Assembly: GCA_039621445.1 (NCBI GenBank)
Contig: CP154954.1
Span: 50,137,847 to 50,201,846, forward strand
DNA from: Euglena gracilis
Taxonomy: Eukaryota > Euglenida > Euglenophyceae > Euglenales
Direction: 5' to 3'
Length of the DNA stretch: 64,000 bases
This document shows positions 31,399-41,240 of this stretch, piece by piece (the first letter of the stretch is position 1; every line of letters begins with the position of its first letter). Both the position numbers and the translations under genes were made by a program. The notes under the pieces are model-generated. The model saw only the letters and a list, made by a program, of their open reading frames with translations. It ran no database searches and was not told the origin of the DNA.

Positions 31399-34019
31399 TG
31401 CACCTGCCCCCCCCCCGGAAGATGTCATCTGACAGGTTGGCCGGTACCGGGGACCCTGACAACTTCCCACCATGACAGGTTGGCCGGAATCAAGGAGCCT
31501 GACAGTTTCCCCTGGCGGGACCCTGACAGTTTCCCGGATTCCAAGGGAAAGTCAATGAAAAATGACCCTGACAGGTTGGCCGGTACCAGGGACCCTGACA
31601 ACTTCCTACACTGACAGGTTGGCCGGTAACGGGGACCCTGACAGTTTCCTGGGAGGGACCCTGACAGGTTCTTGGGCTGACAGTTTCCCAGGGGGGGGGG
31701 GATGCACCCAGTGTGGCAAGTCAGCGGAGCAAAGACGGGACAACGCCGTCAAAGCTGAGGAGTGCCGGGGCAGCCCTGGGTGCTGCCGGGCCCACTCCTC
31801 CCCGCCCACCACCATGCAGGACGCGATCTTGGCATGGTGGCCCAGCGCCTTCCCTGCCACGTGCGACTGCTGCCGCAAAACACCCCCACACACAAACACC
31901 AACTCATGGTCACACCCACTCATATACAAAACACGCATATACAAAACACACACACACACACACACCACATCACAACACACCAAATCAAAATGCAAGGAGA
32001 ATCTGCAGCAAGGAAGCTGGTTTGTGGAAGCAGAAAATTTTGTCTCTTTTTTTTTCGGACTCGGACAAAATTTGTGCACGCATATGACACTCGACATCCA
32101 GACAGGTGCACCAAGCCGTTCAGTTGCAGGTGTCTGCTACGCCCACCACCTGACTCGCCAACTCCCTCGTCGGCACGAACACCAGCGCACGTGGTCGCTT
32201 GTCCTGCAGGGGACGGGAAAGCCCCACCGTGGTCTTCGGCTCCAGACTGAAATGCCACCAGGGGTTTTTTTAAGACCGAGGGGGGGATTCCCCCACCAAC
32301 CCACCCACCCCCTGGCCCCTGGGGGGGGGGTCCCGGGGGACCCACAAATATAGCACTTTTTCAAAAAAAATTCGGCGCCAAAGGCGCCGAAAAGTATATA
32401 CCACCCCCTCCGGGGGACCCCCCAGGGGGGGGGGGGGGGGAGGCTAAGCCAAACCCACCAACCCTACCCCCCCCCCGGGGTCAACAACAAAAAAAAAAAC
32501 CCCTGAATGCCACAGCAACGCTTGCTGGACAAGTCATGGCATTGTGTAAGCTGTGGCCAGGCTTTTTTCGGCTCAATTTTTGAAAACAGGAAAGGTTTTG
32601 TGGAGAGAAATCTGGGTGTAAGTGCCAGAACGTCATAATGATTGTTTTCTCCCTGCCAGCTGGCATTCTTGCCATCCACCAATGAAACAAAATTCTGAGA
32701 TTGGTTCAACTTTCACCAACGCAACCCCTGTACACAAAAACAACGTGTGAATGAATGTATGCCTTTCATGTTGCAAAACGGTTTCAAAGAAAAGAAATTC
32801 AATTGAGCTTGAACAAAAAAAACAAACCACAAAACAAAACAAAATGTGTTCAGCTAAACTAGCTGAGAAAATTTGAAGCTTACAAAATGTTTTTTTCCAG
32901 GTCAAAGGGTAGCCTGGGCATCAAATCAACGTTTTTGATTTTGCATGTGATCCAAAACAATAGTAACAAAAAAGCAAAAAAGGCACATTTTTTTTGGATA
33001 TCAGTTGGAGAGACAATGGTCCAGCGTTGCCAGAGACCATTTTTTCTTCCTGGAGTTGGGCTATTTTTGCCGAGTTTTTGCGTTTTTTTTAGATGTTTTT
33101 TTCTCGGTCTGAGATAATTTTTCCAGCCCAAAATTTTAAGGCCGTTTTAAGGCATTTTAAACCATTTTGGCCAAAAAGATTTTAGGAGCATTTTCAGGCA
33201 TTTTGAGGTTGTTTAAGGCACCTTACCGCCTGGCAAGTATCCAGGATTTGGATTGTTAACAAATTCTTTATAGTGAATAAATTTATGGACATTATTGCCA
33301 GTTTCAGCCCCTTAAGGCCTTTAAATGCCTCAAAAAACCCTTTAAAAAAACGCCTTTTAATGCCTTAAAACTTTGGGGGGGAATTACCTTGGAAATAATG
33401 CCTGATAATTGCTTTTTTCAATTACGGTTTGAGCTTTTTGTGTTCCTTCACGTGAAAAATATATATATATATATATTTGCAGCCTCCATGGAGGTTTTCT
33501 GGGCATATTTTCAAAAAAATGCAAAAATGTCCCCATTGCAATGGTATATTCCGGTGGACCTGTGGCCGTGTCGAGTCCCGGGCCAACCCCCACGGAGGAG
33601 ACATCTCCGCATCCACCAACGCCAAAATCGCCGTACAAAGTGCGTACACAGCACCTGCTTGTTAGTGTTGTCACCTTTGCATGGCTGTGTTTCTTTTTTC
33701 GATGGGGAGGATGGTCTCTCATGTATGGTTTGACGTTCCGCTGATAATGTCCCTGGCAGCCCCACACCTTGCGGTTCACGCCGGCGCGCTCCTGGTCCTT
33801 CAGCGCCTGGATGAGGGGCAGCATGTAGGCCAGCGTCTTGCCGGAGCCCGTGGTGGCCCCGAAGGCGAGGCTGGCGCCGGAGCGCAGTTTGGGGATGACC
33901 AGCCGCTGGATGGGGGAGGGCGTGAGGATGTTGACGCTGGCGAGGCCCGCGACCAGCTCCGGCGACACCCCGAGGGCCGCGAAGGACGCTGGCGGCCCAG
34001 CGGGGGTGGGCGGGGTGGC
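23836..34019 (-). CDS. DEAD-box-type RNA helicase, eleven exons found, 5' end open
   Basis: Exons, 5' to 3': 34019-33768, 32197-32136, 31852-~31798, ~31230-31140, 30517-30426, 27811-27695, 27164-27017, 26733-~26608, ~26318-26251, 25342-25265, 24193-23836. All superfamily 2 helicase motifs appear in order and both RecA-like lobes are complete. The protein would unwind or remodel RNA using ATP. Motif II reads DEVD and motif III TAT, where DEAD and SAT are usual. The C-terminus is Lys/Arg/Pro-rich and ends in a Phe/Leu stretch that may belong to an unrecognised last intron. Most junctions are GT-AG with correct phase; exon 2/3 is nonconventional (CAC at +4, GTG at -8) and the 26.6/26.3 kb junction has no GT-AG but a TCACTT/AAGTGA stem. 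Exon 3/4 is unresolved. An N-terminal targeting region should lie upstream of 34019. Confidence 0.85.
25855..26065. repeat. C-run repeats with AAATAACA units
   Basis: At least six units of CCCCCCAAATAACA, closing with GGGGGGTGTGTTATTTG so that the block can fold back on itself. Relatives occur at 35165-35545 and, with AAATAAGAC, at 36945-37400. It lies in a helicase intron. Confidence 0.8.
27452..27693. repeat. (AC)n compound microsatellite
   Basis: About 240 bp of AC dinucleotides interrupted by AACAC and GACAC units, inside the helicase intron 27694-27165. It forms the intron's 5' end on the minus strand (AG then GTGTGTG). Confidence 0.95.
31353..31396. repeat. (CA)n microsatellite
   Basis: Pure CA run preceded by CGCGCGCG, in the helicase intron between the motif Ib exon and the preceding exon. 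Confidence 0.95.
31428..31692. repeat. minisatellite with CCTGACAGGTTGGCCGGTAC units
   Basis: About nine irregular units alternate CTGACAGGTTGGCCGG with ACCCTGACAGTTTCC or ACCCTGACAACTTCC. The same words occur in carrier intron 4 (about 18490-18655). Confidence 0.85.
32259..32505. mobile_element. hAT-like MITE with 13-bp terminal inverted repeats
   Basis: 247 bp. Ends are CAGGGGTTTTTTT and its exact complement (AAAAAAACCCCTG). It is flanked on both sides by the 8-bp direct repeat AATGCCAC (32251-32258 and 32506-32513). An 8-bp duplication and a CAGGG start are the hallmarks of hAT DNA transposons. It codes for nothing, so it would need a transposase from elsewhere. It lies in the first helicase intron found. 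The interior holds the hairpin CGGCGCCAAAGGCGCCG and G/C-run blocks. Confidence 0.9.
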
Positions 34020-37000
34020 CTCCACACACACGAGGGGGGGGGGGGGGGACAAATGGACCCGCAAAAAGCGACACAAAAAAAACAACGCAAATTCCATGTA
34101 AATTCCTGCAGGATATATGCTCATGAAGACTTTTCACCTCCTCCGGGGAAGATTTATCATTCTTTGCATAAGATTTTGCATGAAATCATGCAATTTGTGG
34201 ACCAAAAAAATGTAGGAATCTGTAGGAAATTTTTGGTCTCAGGGGAAAATCGGAGCCAAAATTTCTCAAAATTTCAAAATTTCTTTTGAAATTTTTCCGG
34301 TGGAAATTGAACAATCGCTGGGCAAACCCCCCCAAAAAGTGAAGCGCAGATTTTGCAAAATTCCAAAACTCAAAAAAAATCGGGGAAAACGTGGTTCTGT
34401 TCCCCCCTGCACATAGATCTGCACTCCCATTCGGACACAGACACCGCACCAGGTTGCGATGACTTGTGGCACTTCAGAGACTATCAGAAAAAGCGACGCT
34501 AAAAAAAACCACACACACAAAAAAGCGAAGGTTCCGTTTCAGGCATTTTCCTGAGCTAAGTAGAACGAAACAAAAATTAAGGCCATTATTTTCTTAATTC
34601 TGGAACAATAGTGGTTCCAAAAATGTGATTATTGGGCCAAAAATTAAAGCAATAAATAAATAAAAAATGAGCGAAAAGTTTGGCTAGACGCCAAATGCAA
34701 TTTTTCTCAGTCTAAATCATTTCCCAACAAAACTCGAAAATTTCCAAATTGGCATGTGTTACCCCCTTCATATGGGTAGAACGGTAGATGCACGCCTCGG
34801 GAGGAGTGGTAGCCTTCGCCGCCTGGAGGGGCCATGCACTGGGGTCCCTGACCTGAGGGAAGCCGTTGGGTTGAAACGAGGCCAGCGGGCAACGGCTGAG
34901 GTGGTGGGGATGGGACACACACACAACGCATCCTTCGCCGGACTTTATTCCCTTCTCTTGTTGTGCTGCAACAACCTGGCCCATAAACATCGCAGGGGGC
35001 GAAATAAGCGCTGAAGTAATAAGTGCCCCCCCCACCCCAAAAGCACTAAAACAAGTGGGAATACGCGCTAAAGAAGCGGGGGGGGGGGGGGAATATGCCA
35101 TTTTTCAAAAACTGAGCCCCCCCAGTAGTTCATTTCAGCCCATTTTGCGCTAATTTGGTGAACCCTCCCCCAAATAATACCCCCCCCCAAATAACACCCC
35201 CCCTTCGTCCGACTTCGGCCACCGAAATAACCCCCCCCCTGGTTTCGGGCCGAAGGATTTTAACCTGAAAATGTAGGTAAAAATCACAATCTCCAACAAC
35301 AAATTACGAGAAAAAATCGATTTTTCTGGATCATCTGACCTCCGAAAAATGGTAAATTGCAAAAAGAAATTACAAAAAATGACCCAAAAGGGGGTTTTGG
35401 CGCTATTTTGGCTCCCACGGGACTTCGAAAAATTTCGAAAATTTCGAAAAATAATACCCCCCCAAATAATACCCCCCACCTTGGGCCGGGACTTCGGGCG
35501 AAAAAAATAATACCCTGGGAGGGGGTATTATTTGGGGGGGGGTACCATACTTTGGGCGATTATCGACAATGTTGGCCACCTCCGACCATTTTTGACCACT
35601 GTTTTTGAGTCACTTTGCGCCATTTTTTTTTGCATTTCAATCATTATTTCCCATGAAGTGTCATTTGACAACCAAAAATAGCCAAAATGCTGAACAAGTG
35701 GTCGATGATGGCCCAAGGTGGCCAAAATATGACTGACAGTGAACAAAAATGGCCCAAAAATGGTGTCTGTGGCCAAAAATGCCAAACATTGCCCAAAAGC
35801 AGCCCATTGGACCACTCTTTGATTCCCACCAAATTTGGTGTCTTTTGGCAATATACACCAAATCACAAAAAAAAACGGAATCACAAAAAAATTTGTCTGC
35901 CGCACACCAATCCATGCCAAAAGGGCCCAAAATAGTATGATCAGCCAAGGGGGTTATATCAAATGCTGAAAAATGCAGGGAAAATTGTGGGAGAATTGAC
36001 ATCGCGAATATGCACGTTTCTCCTGCAGGTGACTCAGAAAATATTCACAATTCTTTCAACTTTACAATATTGGGGCATACTTTGAGCCGTCGTTCACCCC
36101 AAAACTCCAAAAAACAAGAACTTTGTAAGATTGGGAACATATTGATTCCAAAAAAAGATGGAATCTGTTGGACAAAAAAAATGGCAAAAAATAGTTGAAA
36201 AAGTCAGGTCTCAGGGAAAAATCTGCTCCAGGATACATGAAAAAATTGCAGAAAGGGGGAAAATTGCAAGGAAATGTGTAAAACTGCGGGAAAATCGCAG
36301 GAAATTGCAGGAAATGGGGGGGAAATGCGGAAATTGTTGAAAAATAGCGGGTATCAATTTTCCTCTGTGCCCAAATTGACCCCAAATGGTCAAAATATGC
36401 AGAAATGGGCAAATATGCTGTAGAAAACTCCTGCAAAACCTCGAAATAAGCGTTAAAAAGGCGGAAAATATGCTAAATAATTGCTATAAGTAAGCAGCAC
36501 AAAATAAGCACTCCGCAATTCCCACCTCCTGCGCATTGCCAGGTCAGACCAGGCCAGGTTCACATGGCCTGGTCTTTTTGTCCCGATTTTGCCGCACAGC
36601 AATGTGATCCCAAGTTTGTGCAGATCCGAAAACCTCACTCAGCCGTCAGCAACGAGTCCATTGGACAAAATGAAAATTGTCTGTGACGTTGCGCAGAGAA
36701 AAGGGGTTTCCTCAACAGCACCCAACCGTCTCGCACCTGTCCCCTGACGGTGTGAAGTGGGCGTGAAGGCATCGGGGCAGACTGGGTGGGAGCTGCCATC
36801 TGCCACCTGTGGATGGCCTGCAACCAACAGAACAAGCAAGCGGGCAGGGAGGGGTCTGAGGGCCGAATATAGGGGCATTGTCTGTGCGTTTCAAGGCCTG
36901 ACCCCTCCTCCCACCCAGGATTGACTAGCCAAGGTGTCAAGTAACCCCCCCCCAAAATAAGACCCGGGTCTTATTTTTGGGTCCTTTGCTGTAGACCTCC

Positions 37001-38557
37001 AGGGGGGGGGGGCCTTTTGGGGGGGTCTTATTTTTTGGATTTTTCTTGACCGACCCGGGCCCGAAAAAAAAGGTAATTTTTCAGGTTCCCAAAAGCATCG
37101 AAAATTTTCCCTCGGCGCTGCGCGCCATGTGAAAATTGGTGTGAGTTGACATTTAGAATGTTTTTTTTTTTGCACCCCAAAGATCAGAAAATTTTGAATT
37201 TTCATCATTTTTGTGTGTGAAATTGAGGTTATTGGTAATTTTTCAGGGTAAATTTTGACCATCTCCGGCGCTTCGCGCCGTCAGGGGGGGGTCTTATTTT
37301 GGGGGGTCTTATTTTTGGATTTTTGCTCGATCGGCCCAGGCGGGGTCTTATTTTGGGGGGGGGGGTCTTATTTGGGGGGGTCTTATTTTGGGGGGGGGGT
37401 TACCTACCTCCCACCCCTTGTCCAACGACCACCACTGTTTGTCACTGACTGGGGGGAGAGTCGTTAGACAAGGGGGAGACCCCAGATTGGCAAAAAATCG
37501 CCACAGATGGGGATAGATGACCATTTTTTGGCCATTTTTTGATCAACTTTAGCGAATTCAGCCGTTTGTCTCAGTTCTGCACACAAACATCAACTTGACT
37601 ATTCTTAGGGGGCAATTGGCCTTTTTTTGTGCCATTTTTTTTTGGCATTTTCAGCCATTGTATGGTCAACCCCCCCAACAACAAAAAAGGCTGTTACGAA
37701 ACATATGCAAATGCAAAAACAGCACACAATTCTTCCCACACATATTGGCTGGCGAGGGACCCCTTGGGGGGACCCCCAAATCGGGAGGTCTAAGGGCATT
37801 TCCCAGAATGGTGTTCACGACGAAGCAAAACCCATATACGGGCCACCAACCCAGGACCCCCGCCGGGGGTTTTCCGAGTTAAAAAGAGCCCGGACGGGAG
37901 TCTCCCCAAGAAAAAATCGCAGCTTAGTTGATTCTTTCGAATTTGTTTGAAATTCGTTTTGTTTGCAGGATTGTGGTACAATATCACCCAAAATGGTCCG
38001 GCAATACTGGTCGATTTTGAAGGGAAAAAAAAGAGTTCTTGGAAATCTTCTAAAGAACTCCAAGAATGCAATAAATTGTACATCCTTTCCCAATTGAAAC
38101 AATAGCGCTGAAAGGCTGGGAAACCCCTGATATTGTTCCTGGTGACTGTTCCTTATGTGTGACCCCCAGGACCCTGGGTCCTCATGATTTAGAACAGCCT
38201 TTTTTGAGCGTATGACTTCCCACCCCTCTCTGTGCTGCCCAAGATGTCATCCCCCACAAGTTGATATGGGATGAAATATCATCCCACATCAACTTGTGAG
38301 ATAAGGAAATTTCAGCATCTCACAAGGTGTCAAATCTTGTTTTCACCAGACAATTTGAGCCTTTTTGCCAGAGGTCTTGCAGTTGGGGAGGGGCAGGGCC
38401 GGGCAGGGAAGAACAGGAAGGCTGGTGAGGGGGGTCGATCCCCCCCACCCACCACAGCATTTTCACCAATTTTGGGGGAAACGGGGATTTTGGCCAGGGA
38501 ATTTTTTTGAACTTTTTTGTGAAAAATGAACCCAAAACACATGACTTTTTTCATGAA

Positions 38558-38855
38558 AAACCACATTTTTTTAACAAAAAAAATCTCAAAAATTTCAGGT
38601 TTAGAATTGGTGGTTTTTAGGAGTGAGGTGAAAAAAACGAAGGTCAAAAAAAGTGGACCAAATTTTGGCAGAGTCAAATTTTACTGAAATTTTCTCTCTT
38701 GGAAATTTATTGGATTTTCAATGGCATTTTTTTGCTTCAAAAATCTCTCAAAATCAAAATTTTGAGAATATGTTGAAATTTTGGAAGGTGTGAAAAAAAT
38801 GGGTTTTGGGGGGTTTTTGGGGGGACCTCGGTCCAAAATACACCCAGCGCCAAAG
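38558..38855. repeat. A-rich dispersed repeat, copy 1
   Basis: About 300 bp that align with 52428-52747. Landmarks in the same order are TTCAGGTTTA, CCAAATTTTGGCA, TTTTCTCTTGG, TTTTTTTGCTTCAAAAA and CCAAAATACACCC. Confidence 0.75.
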
Positions 38856-39090
38856 GCACCAGGAAAAATTTTTGGGGTCCAAAAACTGGTGCCACAAGAA
38901 CAGGAAGAGGTGGTGGGGGGGGGACCCCCCACCCAACCCGCCACGCTGGCGGTTTGGCCGATTCCCGTTCTGACCTGGGGCCGGGGCACCTGGAGATAAT
39001 CACACATAATCACTGATCAAATTGTTTTCAAAAGCGCAGAAAGTTTGCAAAATTGTGCTGGCAACCTTGGCACAGGGCAGTGCTTTCACA

Positions 39091-39351
39091 TTAATTCGGC
39101 ACCCATGGGCGTCGTCGGTCCACGGCTTCCTCCTTGATTCTTGTGATTTCCAGATGCCCCCCCCCCCCCGACAAACACGCGGCGCGCCACACCCATCCAG
39201 CCCGGGGCAGCCCCCCACCAGCGGCGGAGAGGCAGGCGACCGCCAGCGCCAGAAAGGCGACGGTGACCACGGCGGGGACCGGCAGGCGGCGAGGGCCGGC
39301 TCCCGCTGGGCCGTGTGTTGTCCGGCCATCCACCCGTCTGGCCACCAACAC
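39091..39351 (-). CDS. candidate exon with a signal-like hydrophobic segment
   Basis: One minus-strand frame encodes basic residues followed by an uninterrupted hydrophobic stretch (PAVVTVAFLALAVACLSAA) and then Gly-rich sequence. G and C dominate third codon positions, as in the confirmed exons. Euglenid plastid and secretory presequences contain such segments, and the next recognised coding exon downstream on this strand is the helicase (34019). Linking the two is inference; the splice sites are not determined. Confidence 0.3.
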   Translation of the reverse strand: MLVARRVDGRTTHGPAGAGPRRLPVPAVVTVAFLALAVACLSAAGGGLPRAGWVWRAACLSGGGGHLEITRIKEEAVDRRRPWVPN

Positions 39352-41240
39352 ACCGTGTCCCCGCTGGTTTCACCTGGCCAGCAGGCTCATACGCTAACTG
39401 TGTGCCCCTTGCACATTGGCAGATGCAAGGACGTAGCCATGTATTTTGCGTGTTCCAACGCTTGTGGATACAAGGGAAGGAATAAAATGGCACGGACACG
39501 GATATGGGATGCAGGAAAATTCAAAAAAAAATGCACAAGCAAGGTCCGTTTAGAGGTTGCATATGTATCAAAAAAGATACACAGACACGATATATTGCGA
39601 TGTTCACATGTGAAAAGGAGAATGAAGAAGACAAAAATAAATAGGGCGGAAACTGAGGATGCAGGAAAAAATCTGACAAAATGCAGGGACATTCTGAGTC
39701 AAGCTTGTGTTTTGAACAGCACATAAAAATTTACCAGGACAAAAAAAGACAAATGGGCGCAAAAAAAAACCAAAGGCATGCGCAATCATAAAAAAAAATT
39801 GCATTGCTTTTTGTCCCCCTTCCTTTCTGCCCTCCCCCCCCAAGGCCAGCAACAAGGAGCTCAGTGGGAGCCGGGGAGTCCCAACGCTGGGCCTTGAGCC
39901 GGCTGCCCCGGCCCTTCCGTGTGGTAGGCGGGGCCCCGGGTCCGCAGCAGCGGTGGCGGCGCCATCGCGGGGCCGCCGGATGCGCCTGCAGGGGGAAGGG
40001 GGGCGAGGGCCATCCGACTCACCATCATGGACTGGAAGGTGTCCCCCGGGCCTGAGAACGGTGTCCTCCGGCCAGGGGTTCGGTCGTTGGACCAGGGGTT
40101 TGTTGGGTGAAAAAAGCAACACTTTTTGCGGACTGGCCAAACCTCCGAAAAGCGGGGGAGGGGTTCGGGGGGGGGGGGGGGGTGTGACAAAATGTAAATG
40201 AAGGTTTGCTGTGCTGTCCCGGCACATTCAAAAAAAAATCCACAAGAAAATGGGTGCCGAAGTCGGAACTTCTGGGCAAAAACAGGTCGACATGGAGGAA
40301 GAATTTGATTTCAGGCATCCTTCGACCAGCAGCAATCCAACCGAAACAGAAATTTCTCAATTTCAAAATTCAGCCTTGCCCTGGCCTTTTTCACAAATTG
40401 CCTGTCTGGAAGAAAAGCTGGGGCTGGACCCGACCCAACCCCTCCCCACCCCCGGGCATTATTCAAGGTTTTCACTTGAGAATCGTCAACAAAGGACGCC
40501 CTGAGGCCAAAGGGCAGCCAATGGTGGCCGGTCCTCGGCTTGATGGGGAGGAAAATTGAACCACCAAGGGGGGGGGGTGGGAGGTGGGAGGTGGGCACGG
40601 AATTGCGCCGAAAATTGGTTAATTTTTCTTATTATTATTATTAATAATTGCTTCAATTAAATTTTTCTTCTCTTTTCCGTTTTCTGGGCCCTCCACCAGG
40701 ATAAGCAGAGTCTCATCACCGGCGGACATTTGCGCCCAATCCAGCCATCATTTTGGCTAAAACGCCACCAAAAGAACGCTACCAAAAAAGCAGGGATGAT
40801 ATCAGAGAGGATTGGAGTGCCTGCCAGTGCCTGGCTGCCAGGCTTCTTACTGGGTGTCTTCTGTTGTGTGCCAGGCACCCCTGGAGGGGGTGCGACCTTC
40901 CGCAGGGGAAGGTTGGCTCCTGCTGAAGACTGAAGACTGAGTCCTGCTGAAAGAGAACCTTGCTCCTGCTCACCAGGACGAGCCGTCACGGACGGAACTG
41001 CCCCGTCGGAGAGCACTCCGTTCGAGGCGGCGTCCCCACAGCACACAACGGCAGGGAAGGGAGGGGGCATCGCCGGGGCGAGGCCGGGGCCGGTGGCAGA
41101 GCACCAGGCCCGGAGTGGGGCACAGGAGGGGGAGGGGCCACTGCAAGGCAGAGTGGCGGAGGGCGAGGGGGCAAAAAAAAATATTACAAAAGCCCGGAGC
41201 GAGGGGGCGCAGTGGTGCGGGTGACGTGGCTGTGCGGCCA

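Larger units (their letters stand above)
30426..34019 (-). other. helicase exons encoding RecA lobe 1
   Basis: 34019-33768 encodes the Q-motif region ([15 protein letters not shown], then TPSPIQ) and Walker A ([14 protein letters not shown]). 32197-32136 encodes motif Ia ([14 protein letters not shown]). 31852-~31798 encodes [13 protein letters not shown]. ~31230-31140 encodes motif Ib ([14 protein letters not shown]). 30517-30426 encodes motif II ([12 protein letters not shown]). The first intron (33767-32198) is GT-AG and holds the MITE at 32259-32505. Intron 32135-31853 is nonconventional. The intron after exon 4 is GT-AG. Confidence 0.85.
34020..41240. other. long spacer or 5' introns of the helicase gene; repeats
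   Basis: Mostly A/T-rich and homopolymer-rich. Weak candidate minus-strand exons, none assigned: about 34930-34750 (RCPLASFQPNGFPQVRDPSA), about 36800-36660 (GQVRDGWVLLRKPLFSAQ) and about 40030-39860 (Pro/Ala-rich, with a classic GTGAGT donor after ATGATG). Repeats include C-run AAATAATAC blocks (35165-35545), AAATAAGAC blocks (36945-37400), an inverted TTGTCCAACGACC pair (37417-37472), and a 300-bp A-rich dispersed repeat (38558-38855). Confidence 0.4.
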
